Part shown: positions 21,686-33,201 of the stretch, one piece after another | Position numbering within the stretch: the stretch's first letter is position 1 | How the letters are laid out: every line of letters begins with the position of its first letter | NCBI RefSeq assembly: GCF_030272615.1 | Contig: NC_081412.1 | Span: 548,544,488 to 548,608,487 of the forward strand | From: Cryptomeria japonica | Taxonomy: Eukaryota > Streptophyta > Pinopsida > Cupressales > Cupressaceae | Direction: 5' to 3' | Length of the DNA stretch: 64,000 nucleotides | Position numbers and translations under genes: made by a program | The notes under the pieces: model-generated | What the model was told of the DNA's origin: nothing | Databases searched by the model: none | Seen by the model: the letters and a program-made list of their open reading frames with translations, nothing else

Positions 21686-21942
21686 TCCAATCAATCTTAT
21701 CAATCTAATTTATATGATCAATCTGCAATCTGTTCACTCATCTATCTTTCATATAACATTCTTCTTCTATCGAGAGATCATCCATGTCTTTCATACACAA
21801 ACGATCTCTCAAGGGGGCACCATCATCAAATCAATATCCAAAAATCAGTATCTGGGGCACACAATCAGGATTTTCATCTTCATCAGGCGCATTATCAAGA
21901 CTTGATTTAATCTTTGAAACAATGTTGTCTTGACATCATTTC

Positions 21943-21956
21943 AAAGAGGGGAAAAA
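21943..21956 (+). other. Polypurine tract of the LARD-like element
   Basis: AAAGAGGGGAAAAA directly precedes the 3' LTR TG. This sets the plus orientation. Confidence 0.8.
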
Positions 21957-23081
21957 TGTATACACTTAAAAATTGGCTATGAGCAATTAAATAAATATTT
22001 TATATTTATTTAATAATTATTCTTCTATTAAATATTTAATTTGAAAAGATTAATTATTTAATTCATTTTCGTGTCTTTCTATTAATTAATATTTTATTAA
22101 TTAATTCATCTATCATACTCTTCTAATTAATTAAATATCTAATATTTAATTATCCTCTCCAATCAATTAAATATCTAATATTTAATGGCTATTTTCCTAT
22201 CTTATAGGCTCAAATATTAAATTATTCTTAAATTATTTAATCCCTTTTCCAACTCACCCTCCATCTCCACTTCATCTTCTCTTTGCCAACTCATCAAACA
22301 TGTGGCTAAGCAAATTAATATTTCTTAAATATTAATTCATCATTTATCTTCAACTTCCAAATTTTAATGAATATTGTGTACGTACACATATTTCATAACC
22401 ATTTCCTATATTCTCTCCAACACCCCCTACATCTTAGGAAGGACTTGAGTCCACTTGTCCTATCATGCCTAAATCTTCTCCAACCATCCCTAGATTCTCT
22501 CAGTCAGCAACCCAGTCAAGGTGAGATGAGTGACACTTGTCTTCTCCTTCCCCCTTACTCTCAACCTTCACCTTTGCTCACAGTCATCCAAATCTACAAA
22601 TCTGATCATTACCATTGATCTAAGCCACATCATCTCATCCTCTCAAAGTCTATAAAATCAAGAGCTTCAGTTGAGAGAGTGAATCTTCAAGAGTCTTCAA
22701 ATTGATCATATGCATCTGTGAGTTTTTGAAGCAAATAGCAAATAGCAATAGCAATTATCATATAGCATAATCATTTTAGCATAACCATGTAGTATTTGCA
22801 TATCATAGTATCATTTAAATACAAGTTATTAGTTCATTCTTTATATGCCATCTTGGAAGCCATCAGTGCATTATCTGAGAGCACACCATCTACAACCAGG
22901 AACAGTGGAGTTAGGACACAATGAGACATAAATCATGAAGGTAAAATAATGTTTTATTTTAGTATGTATTTCATGTAGTTTCATTGGTTGAATTTGGATT
23001 TCCTGTATGCATTTTCATTTGTATTTTGTGAAACTAACTTATTACAGGTAGCATTCTGAGGATGAAATTCAAGCTCACACA
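21957..23081 (+). repeat. 3' LTR of the LARD-like element
   Basis: This 1125-bp LTR matches 13301-14428 along its whole length with scattered substitutions and ends ctcacaca. Confidence 0.88.
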
Positions 23082-23089
23082 ACCTCATG

Positions 23090-24284
23090 TATTTTCCAAG
23101 ATCATATATGACTTGCTTGACATTATTGTCGAAGTGGTCTAGGAGGGAGAGATGTAGAACACACTGCAACAATTATAAAATTATCTTTTCATTTTTTCTA
23201 ACATAATACAATGAAAATTACACGTGATGTACACAATTATATAGTAAATACACGCGAACATGAATTTTTCCAATCATGCGTTTTCATCCCTGGCCCAAAT
23301 TCACTTTTCTTTGATATGAGATTGTTTATGTTTGCAGCAAATCTTGTGGGAAATTGAATTTTTCATATGACTTCTTTTATAGCATTGCTTTGTCGGTCCA
23401 TTAATAACCAAGGAAGGTCACTTATATTAATATATTCTCCATGGCTATTTGATTGAATGACATTTTTTATTCCATAATTGGATTCCTAAATGTCACTACA
23501 AATTTTGACAATTTTTTCTTTGTCACACCTTCCATCCAATATTTTTCATAATGTTTTTGTTATATTCTTTCCAATATTCATAGTATCAAACAAATGCACA
23601 ATTTGTAACTGCTTGTAGTAGGGTAACCTACTAAATTGTTGGGGACAACTTTTTACTCCCTTAGGAAGGTGGTCCTTAATGCCTTGACGACCTTCACGAT
23701 CATCAATCACATCATCAATAAACAAAACACAATAGAATAAATGTTTTATGACATAAACCATTAGTTGGAATGGTATTACCTTGACAATTAATTTTATTAT
23801 ATTCCAACTTCCACAGGTGAGGTGTCATTCTTTGTGGCTTTAATGTATTCTCTTCTTTCCCATTGAAAATATGTTTTTCAGTATTTCGATACTTATGATT
23901 TTTGTGGAGAAAGTGCCAATACTCATCAAACACCTGCTTTCCTAAACTTTTTGAATGATGAGATTTCATCTTTGGACCACAAACTGGACATGCAAATTTT
24001 CCCTTTGTTTGAAGACCTGCAAGATAATGTATAATTGGATTAAATATGTTAACTTTTTTAATTACAATTAGCATGTGCAACTTGAATACTATAACATACC
24101 ACAAAAATGTGTTAGCTTTGAGGCATCATGTATTGTCCATACAAGCATCGCATGTAATTGAAATTGTCTTTGTCCTATTGGTCTAGAGACATCATACCTA
24201 GTGACACCATTCCATAACTCCAGCAACTCATCGATAAGAGGCTCAATATATACATTCATATTTTTAACTCGGTACTTTCCTAAT
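23090..24284 (-). pseudogene. TNP2: TNP2 transposase, central part
   Basis: The exon at about 24284-24105 reads KYRVKNMNVYIEPLIDELLE, then LWNGVTRYD and QFQLHAMLVWTIHD, and ends at a GGTATG donor. The exon 24016-23780 starts after TTGCAG and carries the cysteine pair FACPVCG, GKQVFDEYWHFLHKNHKYRN and FNGKEENTLKPQRMT. The next segment (about 23735-23500) reads GVKSCPQQFSRLPYYKQLQI, HLFDTMNIGKNITKTL, a TGA, then KILDGRCDKEKIVKICSDI and a TAG. These are the core signatures of the TNP2 transposase family (PF02992). The TGA sits where Trp is usual (TLW). Further coding traces continue to 23090 (LHLSLLDHFDNNVKQVIYDL), where the LARD-like element breaks the gene. Confidence 0.85.
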
Positions 24285-24996
24285 TGAATGGATAAAAACA
24301 TTACATAATTTTTTAAATTATTTTAAAAGGTGGCAGTGCCACTTAATATATTTTATTTATATAAAGTTGATTCAAAGAGCTCCCGGAGAAAAGAACTAGT
24401 AAGAAAAACTTTCATCCTTTCTCTACAATACATAGAAAGGTTGTGAGACTTAAATCTCAAATATGCCAAAAAATATAATATCTTATAATGTCCAGAATAT
24501 CGAGTGCCACAAAACATCCCTCGGTATCAAATGCTTTCTAGAATATATTGAACAAGGTGCAGTCCAAACCAAAACATCATGAGAGCTATACACATTTACA
24601 TAATAGTCCACAATCCTTCTCACTTATGCATTTATCCAACTAACAATCTAGCATGCTTCTCAAATCGACATCCATTCACAACATACAGATACATCAAAAC
24701 CATAGGACCCTGCACTTATAATACCACACATATCAATTTATATCGTTATGAAAAAGACCACTACATAGCTATATGTAATATTATCCTGTACCCATATCCT
24801 CCAAAATTTTCCCCTTGAGAATTGGATAAGAATTGAAATCACAATTCGAACCCATCATATTAAGTTCCTCCTTGGAACTTCTCATATTTGCCAAATGATC
24901 TGCAACCCAGTTCCCTTCTCTATACACATGTGAAATGGTAAAGTTTGCAAATGTATCAATTAGTGTTCATGCTTATTCAAGTAAATATCTTATCTA

Positions 24997-25314
24997 TCAA
25001 TTATCAATATTTCTCTTTATGTAAGCATTGGTAATAATAGCTGAATCACCTTCAATGTGAATATAAGAGATGTTCAATTTTTTTACTAGTAGGATGCCTT
25101 CAAGTAAAGCATATGCCTCTACAAAGTTGTTAGTACCCAGTGGAATAAAAGTAGATTTCAAAGCAAAAACACATCCTGTGTGATCCCTTATGCATTCTCT
25201 TATCCCTACATCACCCAAGTTCCCTTTAGAGGAGCCATCAAAATTTAATTTGAAATGCATTGAATCTGAAGGACACCATTTCAATTTATTTCTATCAATT
25301 TTACTAGCTCTCAC
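24997..25314 (-). pseudogene. LINE RNase H-like domain
   Basis: KLNFDGSSKGNLGDVGIREC, NFVEAYALLEG and IHIEGDSAIITN carry the Asp, Glu and Asp positions of the plant RVT_3-type RNase H domain. The final His/Asp region is not evident after YIKRNIDN. The ORF is detached from the upstream parts by stops or frameshifts, so this is a remnant. Confidence 0.8.
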
Positions 25315-25722
25315 TCTTGGAAGACAAGGTGATACAGGAATAGAGATGCCTTTTCAATAATTAATAACTTGACCATCCCAAGAAGTAAATTCCCTGTTTG
25401 AATTGAATTGATTTGAAACATGAGCATTAACCAGTTCTGATACTGATTTTTCAATATAATTGAAAACATCAGAAAGAGGAGATGTTTGCTTTCTAAAAAT
25501 AGGCTTATTTCTTTCCCACTAAAGTGACCATACTATTATGGATGGGATAACTTTCCAAATACATGCAAAAGAGAGGATGGATATAAGACTAGCCATGACT
25601 AGATCAAATCCCATACATTATTTGGAAGGGGGGTGCTAAAGGAAAGCTTATCAAGCACAACCATCCAACAATAGTGAGCAAAATCACATTAGAGGAGGAG
25701 ATGATCTAACGTTTCACTGTGT

Positions 25723-26789
25723 TCACCACAAAGTACACAAGAAAAATGGATGTGCAATATTCAATTTAACAAGTTTCTTACTAGTGAGTATTCTCTTATG
25801 TAGAGCAATCAAAGCAAACATCCCTACCTTGGGAAGAACACTGTTGTTCCAACAAAAAATGTAGGCTCTTTGTGAATAGGATTGAACAAACATCTGATGA
25901 ATCGCCTTATACCCTTCCTTGATAGAGTACTTTCCATTCTTTGCAGGGCACCATATCAATTTGTCCAAACCATTAGAGATAAAGATAACGTGGTTCTTGA
26001 GAATCAAAGAAAATTTTACCTTTTGACCTGGGGAGATTAGGAGTAGAGTTGGCTTCTTCCAAATGACAGGATTTGAAGGCTTCTCAAGATCATCTATGTA
26101 ATCATAAAGGTGAGAACCCCAATGAGCACTAAATATAGGGATCGCATCTACTAGGGATTCCTCAAGATTAAGAGGGGGGATACCACTCCATGAATCATGC
26201 CAAAAGTTGACTTCTTTGCCACTTTGTACTTGCCATGATAAGTATCTAGTAATCACATTCTTAGAGTCCATCATGAAGTTCCAAACTGTAGACCTTGATG
26301 GAGTATCAATGATAGTAAATATACGTGAATGGGTAGGAGTATCTAAATACTTTTCTTGCATAATTTGACACCACAAAGCATGTGTTTTTCATATATATTC
26401 CAAACTAGCTTTCCCCCAAAGGCCTTATTCCTTTTTGAAATATCGTGCAAACCCACCCTGCCCGTAGATTTTCTTGGAGTCATTTTGTTGAGAGACACAA
26501 GCGAGATCCTTTTATCTTCTGAAAGATTACCTTTCCAAATAAAATTTCGAATAATTTTCTTGATATGAGAAACAATAGATTTTGGGGCTTGAAGGATTGA
26601 AATGTAGTAGTTTGGAATTGTAGCCAAAACAGTTTTGACAAGAAGGATTCTTCCTGACAGAGATAACCATCTAGCTTTCCACTCATAAATTTTTCTTTTT
26701 ATTCTATCAATCACATAATTCCAAAAAGAAGGTTTCCCTGCTCTCATAAAGAAAGGGATACCCAAGTACGATGATGGAAGAGAATCCAC
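25723..26789 (-). pseudogene. LINE connecting region and zf-RVT domain
   Basis: Two overlapping ORFs in different phases (26343-26789 and 25723-26376) show a frameshift. The first has SSYLGIPFFMRAGKPSFWNY and IKRKIYEWKARWLSLSGR, the usual region following the LINE reverse transcriptase. The second has GKEVNFWHDSWSG and KNGKYSIKEGYKAI, then an incomplete zinc-binding end (FFLCTLW) of the zf-RVT type. Confidence 0.8.
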
Positions 26790-26860
26790 TAGAAAGCCAA
26801 CGTCTGGATAATGATGTTAGACACCATTTCAGAAGTATTGAATATGAATAGTTTAGATTT

Positions 26861-27349
26861 CTATGCACTAATTTTCTGTCCAGATCCATAAGTATATATG
26901 TCCAATATTTTCTTAATATGCCTTGCTTCTTGTATATTGGAACAACCAAATAAAAGTGTATCGTCTACAAATAAAGTGTGGGTGATAGAAATTGAGGTAT
27001 TAGGGATGCATACCCCCTTCCAAAGACCCAGACTCAACTGCTTATTGACCAATCTGCTAAAATCTTCTGCCATGATAATGAAGAGAAAAGGTGATAGTGG
27101 GTTACCTTGTCGAACTCCTTGGGTGGCTCGAAAAAAACCAGAAAGATTACCATTAACAAAAACTAAAAAATGTGCCCCAGAGAGGCAATTTTTGATCCAT
27201 TTGCACCACTTATCTGAAAAGCCAAACATTTTAAGCACTCTCAAAAGAAAGGACCAACATACTTTATCATATGCTTTCAACATGTCTAATTTAGCTATGA
27301 AAGCATGGGACTGTGAAGAGTTAATTGAGTGCAAAACTTCATGGGCCAC
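26861..27349 (-). pseudogene. LINE reverse transcriptase, truncated
   Basis: The 162-residue ORF contains AKLDMLKAYDKVCWSFLLRV, TQGVRQGNPLSPFLFIIMAE and THTLFVDDTLLFG, the fingers/palm motifs of an L1-clade reverse transcriptase. The catalytic box is FVDD rather than the usual FADD/YADD. The part upstream of AHEVLHSINSSQ is absent because the insertion ends at 27365. Confidence 0.88.
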
Positions 27350-27439
27350 AAGCGCACCTTGTCATAAACATTACATAATTATTATGACCGTTTTACTATA
27401 ATATTTATAATTAAATTTAGATGACTATTAAATGATAAA

Positions 27440-28766
27440 ATACCTAGAACAATCATTGCCAACATTATGTGCTCCCTCTTTATTGACATCCATGGAGGAA
27501 TGTTATTGTTGATAACAAAAATAGGCCACACCGAGTAAATAGATCTCAGCTCTCCAAATGGATTGACACTGTCCGCTGCCAATGAAAGCCTGAGATTACG
27601 AGGTTCTTTAAAATGTGGCCACTTTTCCTCTATGTCCATAAATATTGAACCATCCACAGGCATTCGAATAATGTCATCTTGACTTCTATTGCGTGCATGG
27701 TCATCCATAAATTGTGCCAAGCTAGTGCACTTGAATAATCATTACATACGTGGAATAATGAGAATATAAAAAGAACCTTGCGAGGCACATTTTTTGTTAT
27801 TTGATATGTTCGACATCTACTGATATGACATTCAGAGCATTTAGTTCGAAATTCATGTTGTTTGTGATACATAATATGATCATTGGGACAAGCATCTATT
27901 ACTTGATACTCCATTCCAATATCTTTCATAATGGCAGATAATTCTCATTATGAGTGTGGTAGAATATTTGATGGTGGTAACAAAAACTCACCTATCAATC
28001 TACAACAAAAAAATATAATTTACTAATATAAAGAATATTAATGGTACATGATTCACCATTTATTAACTATAATGACATATATGACATACCTTAACATACA
28101 TGAGATTGTTATGTTGGATAAACCATTCATAACCTTCAAGTTCACCAACAACAATACGATGGAGAGAAGAGGTGTCTAGGAGCCTTCGTAAAGGGCCTCA
28201 TATGCCTTCTCAAGTATAGGCAAATCATGAAAAGCATCAAGGTCATCTTGATCATCATGATCAGTTGCGCTAATACTAAATGTGTCATGGATCAATGTAT
28301 TTGTACCATCATCTTTAATTGTGTTTTGTGGCTCATGATCGTCATCTTCCATGGGATCATTATCTTCAGCTTTGATATTCACACCTTTGTGTTCCTCCAC
28401 TTTGAAAACCATATTCTCCGGGTTGTGTTGATCCATATCATGTTCTCTAGGGTGCTCGACCTATATAAAAATGATCAACATAAATAAACCATGATCATGA
28501 TCTCATCATCAAGTGATTTCTTATGTATATAAATTGTTAAAATGATATAATGAAAAACGTACAAATGGATGATAATCATGTCCCCCTTCAATGTGACCAT
28601 ACAACCTACAATGTTTCTTAGTTGTTTTGATTAGAAGTCTTCTAGTCGTTAACCCCTTACAAATTTTTCAGGGACAATAACATTTTCCATCACCTTTTCT
28701 TTTCAAGTTAGACCACAATCTAGCAATTGTCTCCTTATTTTGTTGTTTGTTGATATTATCTGACAT
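27440..28766 (-). pseudogene. TNP2: TNP2 transposase, N-terminal part
   Basis: The start MSDNINKQQNKETIARLWSN at 28766 leads into a Cys/His-bearing region (GDGKCYCP, TGA, KICKGLTTRRLLIKTTKKHC, RLYGHIEGGHDYHPF), then a GTACGT donor. It resembles the transposase-associated N-terminal domain of CACTA proteins. An acidic exon follows (28460-28176, NDPMEDDDHEPQNT) and ends YEALYEGS, TAG. The next exons read LLLVNLKVMNGLSN (about 28140), MEYQVIDACPNDHIMYHKQH with CSECHISRCR (about 27910-27810), and ARNRSQDDIIRMPVDGS and HFKEPRNLRLSLAADSVNPF through MLAMIVLG (27705-27442). Several stops show the gene is dead. Confidence 0.82.
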
Positions 28767-29473
28767 GGTCTTTCTTCATAGGCAAAAAAATCGGGCTATA
28801 GAACTAGTTATATAGAAGTTGAAATGTTAGTTATGAAATGATGTTTCGGTATAATATACCAAATTAAATTACTTGAACATAGAAATAATGCAAATTGAAC
28901 CAAAACCATTTAACTCTTCTTTTTCATCTCAAAACATATATAATGACTTTGTGGTGATTTAGAGCAAGTGATATGCTAATGGCTTTGTGGTATGCAATTC
29001 TTGTATCAAATCTTAAGTTGACTAATGTCTAATTGGGGTAATCCATGAGTGTCTAATGTGAATTCATTATCAATGTTGTGAAGTCGTCAAGAGTATGGTT
29101 ATATTCATCCTTATAGGATCCTCTCAATACAATCTAAATCAATGACAAGTAAGACAAAATTCTTGGTCACACCTTGGGTGCAAGTGAATGATATTACATA
29201 TATTTTTGGTATGAACACCATTGAGTGTCATAGACCCAAGTTAGTCTAAAAGGAAACTAACTATCCATTCCCATTCTCATGCATACTTACATGACTAATG
29301 TTTCCCTTGTGTATCCTAAACATTGGAGAGACCTTATTTGACTTGCCTAATCAATGTGGTTGTTGTCCTAATATGAAATACTGAGTTCAACCCTTGCCTC
29401 TGCATCAAAATTTTCACATCACGTTTCTTCACCAAAACACACTATTCCCAATCTTCCTCAATACCCTCAATGG
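28767..29473. other. No recognisable feature
   Basis: AT-rich sequence upstream of TNP2 that probably includes the CACTA 5' terminal region. I looked for a terminal TAGTG and did not find a convincing one. A short duplication of 'atgactttgtggtgattt'-like sequence lies near 28940-28990. Confidence 0.4.
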
Positions 29474-29817
29474 AGGGGCATGTATAATGGTTTCAACATA
29501 CAAAGTCAATGATCATACACTTCATTCTTCTAGACACCCTTGGATACATTACTTGGCTTCTAGGCTTGGGAAAACTAATATGAATTGAGAAAACACCATG
29601 AGGATAGGGTCAAGTATCATGACAACTAATCATAATTTGTGAAGACAGGGTTCACACCTAAGTGTTGGCTCTCAACAATGCCACACTTCCAAAATTGTTA
29701 GTCTCAAGACTTCTCCTATTGGGTCAACACTCATTGATGGCCATAGGGCTAAATCAATGTATCTAGGCTTCAAACTCCTTACTCTAGGCTTGGAGGACCC
29801 TACACAAGGTCTATGAA
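29474..29817 (+). repeat. 344-bp direct repeat, left copy
   Basis: This block matches 30264-30607 base for base in length, with about 15 to 20 substitutions by eye. It starts aggggcatgtataatgg and ends caaggtctatgaa. If it is an LTR, the TG would be at 29481. The sequence after it (cttggtattacaat) is only weakly PBS-like. Confidence 0.8.
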
Positions 29818-30263
29818 CACTCACTTGGTATTACAATAGAAAGAGCCTTCCTCTAGAACTTTGTTTGCAACATACACCATTGGTAATCATTGTTATGATG
29901 GATGGTCTATTAGGACAGTAAATAAAATGCTTATTCTTTTTCCACCCTTTGAAACTACAACAAGGTATTTGACTTGGCAGGGTCCCCACACATCACTTCA
30001 ACACCAAATATTAGACAATTCAACCTTTTGCCTTCTCAATGCATTTTTTTTTGTCTTTTATTGGTTTTCTCAGTCTGATACATAGGGATATCAGACCTTT
30101 CATGGCATCATCACACTCGCAAACTTCCCCATATGTCCCTATAAGTCTAATATATTAAATACATTTCACCTAGCACTATTTGTTATAGATTCTTGTGTCC
30201 TATCCATATAGGATGTTTGCACACCACACTATCATCCTTGACTCATGTGTATGATGCAGAGGT
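29818..30263 (+). other. 446-bp spacer between the direct repeats
   Basis: There is no long ORF. The right end, gcagaggtagggg, is purine-rich and directly precedes the second repeat, as a PPT would. The spacer plus repeats (1.13 kb) has the size of a TRIM-type element. Confidence 0.4.
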
Positions 30264-30607
30264 AGGGGCATGTATAATGGTTTCAACATACAAAGTCAAT
30301 GATCATACACTCCATTCTTCTAGACACCCTTGGATACATTACTTGGCTTCTAGGATTGGGAAAACTAATACAAATTGAGGAAACACCATGAGGATAGGGT
30401 CAAGTATCATGGCAACTGATCATAATTTGTGAAGACAAGGTTCACACCTAAGTGTTGGCTCTCAACAATACCACACTTCCAAAATTGTCAATCTCAAGAC
30501 TTCTCCTATTGGGTCAACACTCATTGATAGCCACAAGGCCAAATCAATGTATCTAGGCTTCAAACTCCTTACTCTAGGCTTGGAGGACTCTACACAAGGT
30601 CTATGAA
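30264..30607 (+). repeat. 344-bp direct repeat, right copy
   Basis: Partner of 29474-29817. Right flank attttaccattataaa is itself duplicated (attttaccattata twice at 30607-30637). Confidence 0.8.
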
Positions 30608-31234
30608 TTTTACCATTATAAATTTTACCATTATAATTATTTTTTAATGGATGAGGATCTATATTATCATTTCCAAAATAGTGCTATGCATATTCACAAA
30701 AAGAAAGGTAAGTGGAAAGAGTCACATCCCAAAGTCCAAACAAGACAATAGCTCAAAACAAAAAATGATTATAACAAGACAACTAAGAGGAGGAGGTCAG
30801 CCCTAGTCATTTGTTTTTCTCTTTATCTACAATTTCTTGTTTTGCATATGTCACTTGAAACTACACTTCTATGACCCTATTGCAGACAATAGGAATAATT
30901 TTGTAAAATTAGCAGTATCACTATCTTTTCACCCAACTATAGTGAAAGTCCCAAATCATCTTTGGTGGTTCCTTAGTGGGAATACAAATGTGTCTCATGT
31001 AGCATAGGAGCTCATTTTCTATGTGAAAATCAAGAACCTACCACCTAACTATGAATTTTTGGTATATGTCAAATAAATCAAGATCTCTAATGTTAAGTTA
31101 AGGTCATTCTAATGTTTCATGCTTGCAAGAAACAAGTGTTGTTATCAAAGTTGCAGATGAAAGATAAGTCAAGCAGTCAACAACCTTATCAATACTCTCA
31201 TTCTTGTGTCAAATGTTCAATTGAAAAAAAATGT
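30608..31234. other. No recognisable feature
   Basis: Unique-looking AT-rich sequence without a long ORF. I see fragments in the style of copia gag or integrase regions but nothing I can defend. Confidence 0.35.
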
Positions 31235-33053
31235 TGTAGGTACGTGGAGCACCTTTGATGATGGTAATTTTAAAACTCACCTCAAGTCTACATGAACTAC
31301 ATAGGCTTGTAATAAGTATGCATTGTAGTGCCCTGCCAGGAACCCTAAAGGAAAACAACACAACTAGGCAACTAAAGGGTGAAATAATTTTTTTTTTAAG
31401 ATCAGTGCATTAATTATATCTATTGCACGTCTAATAACACAGCGAAAGACTAACACATGATTTCCTAAGGGTTACCAATGAAGATTAATCATAGATTATA
31501 TTAACACCATGGTTAATCCAATTGTCCATTTAATTAGATAAAGTAAATGCTTAAGTTCAAAACTACACATACATCTAAATTCCACAATGAAAGAATCAAG
31601 TGTTCCCATGCATTCAATTTTCCATAAATCATTTATACATAAGATCAAAGCAACTGAATTAACATACATTCCACTGACATAATATTACAATATCCATAAA
31701 TACATGGCTTCTAATAACACCATGGATTACAAAGTTACAATATCAAGGTTACATAAAAGTTTTATACAATGACCACAAGGTCTCAACTGAACAATGATCA
31801 CGGACATGAGCTGGTACATGAACCACGAACCAAGAAACACCAGCGAATCCTTTCCTCGCCTAAAGATAAAATCTAGAACATCCGATGGGAAGTGGTACTA
31901 CCACCCGACCATGTGATCCCGAAATGGAACCACCCCACCGTGCTAGGAGATAGTAGAAAACCCTCAAGCAAGCAAAGTAAGACAAGTACGAAAGGACTAC
32001 AAGACTCTGCAAACATCCATGTAACTCAACTCACAAAACACAAGTGAGTCTAAGGAGAGAGTGTCACTGCATTTCTTACGGTGGATACCATGGTACAACC
32101 TCCATAGGTCCCGGCCCCCATCTTGGGTTTCTCCTGGTAACCTCTCCCGAGCCTCTGGTTCCAACTAAGTCTCATGTGGACCCTACCAATCCTTTCGTGA
32201 AGACAAGGTGGTAAGTTTGTCATTCCAAGCCTTCTCGTAGCATTATGAGCCCTGTACAAGCACTACACCTATGCATGAGGTATATTATCTCAATTAATAC
32301 TTATTCTACCCACCCCCTAATCAATTATTAGGTTATCACTTTTTAACTGACTTCCGACGGGTTATCCTGTCATCCACTTTGGGCACGGGCCCTGCTCGAA
32401 AGCCACTCTCTCTCTCATAGGACACTAACAGGAAAGGTCTCTCTACAAGAACTCTATGGTGAAACAAACAACCATAACTAATCCTGACAAAACACAAGTG
32501 AAGGATACACAATCACTAACCCAAGACTGACCATTTGGACAAAACACACAATGGCTCACATCAATAAGGTTATACAACAACACTTGACCAACGAGATATA
32601 ATAACATAGGACACAATGACAACTCAACCAGAATTGCAATGGAATTAAGCTTGACTACAAACACCATTCACACAAGATCCTAACACAGACAATCTTTTCT
32701 TAAAACAGCCAAAAGCACAAATAACTTGCAATTAAAGATTTTCCAGACAATAAGAAAATACAACTATATTAATACAAAGAAATCAATTTTGTCATTTGTC
32801 CAATAAAGTTAAATCAATCACATAAAAATTAACCCCCTAATTATATGTTCATGATTAATTTACAAATAAACCCGATTAGATTATATCAATAATCTAAATT
32901 AAATTCCAAATTCCAAATTATATATAATAATATAATATAATTACATAAATGAATATAATATTATATAATTATATCACATTAAAATATATAATAAAAAGAA
33001 GATTTAATTTTACAATAATTTTTTATTTCCAAAATAACATAATAAAACCACAA

Positions 33054-33201
<148 letters not shown>

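Larger units (their letters stand above)
13301..23081 (+). mobile_element. Non-coding large LTR retrotransposon (LARD-like) nested in the CACTA element
   Basis: Two LTRs (13301-14428 and 21957-23081) bound a 7.5-kb interior. They share TGTATACACTTAAAAATTGG starts and ctca(t/c)aca ends. The flanks are ATCTC (13296-13300) and ACCTC (23082-23086), a target duplication with one substitution. A PBS at 14432 and a PPT before 21957 set plus orientation. The interior holds only one short ORF and many tandem repeats, with no gag, protease, reverse transcriptase or integrase. The element interrupts the DUF4218 part of TNP2. By eye the LTRs differ at roughly 3% of positions in the stretch I compared, so the insertion is not very recent. 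Confidence 0.88.
24311..27365 (-). mobile_element. 5'-truncated L1-type LINE inside a TNP2 intron
   Basis: A 15-bp direct repeat AAACATTACATAATT flanks the element at 24296-24310 and 27366-27380, the typical product of target-primed reverse transcription. The minus strand carries reverse transcriptase, a connecting region, a zf-RVT-type domain and an RNase H-like domain in that order. ORF1, endonuclease and the start of the reverse transcriptase are missing, so it is truncated at its 5' end. The 3' tail at the left edge is A/T-rich (plus-strand ttttaaattatttt) rather than a clean poly-A. Removing it restores an uninterrupted TNP2 intron between the exon ending MLAMIVLG and the exon starting KYRVKNMN. 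Confidence 0.92.
6668..28766 (-). mobile_element. Decayed CACTA (En/Spm) DNA transposon carrying TNP2 and a SET-like accessory gene
   Basis: TNP2-type transposase exons run on the minus strand from 28766 to about 11710, followed by a second gene from about 11540 to 6730 on the same strand. Both have clear GT...AG exon boundaries but also stops. A 9.8-kb LTR element (13301-23081) and a LINE (24311-27365) are nested inside. I could not find the CACTA/TAGTG terminal inverted repeats: the right end is lost or diverged, and the left end is hidden by or beyond the gag-only element inserted at 6667. The boundaries given are therefore coding limits, not element ends. Confidence 0.8.

Noticed and set aside
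28767-31323. CACTA terminal inverted repeat near the 5' side of TNP2
   Set aside because: A TAGTG at 31327-31331 belongs to the solo LTR start (TGTAGTGCCC), and no other candidate has a partner at the left end.
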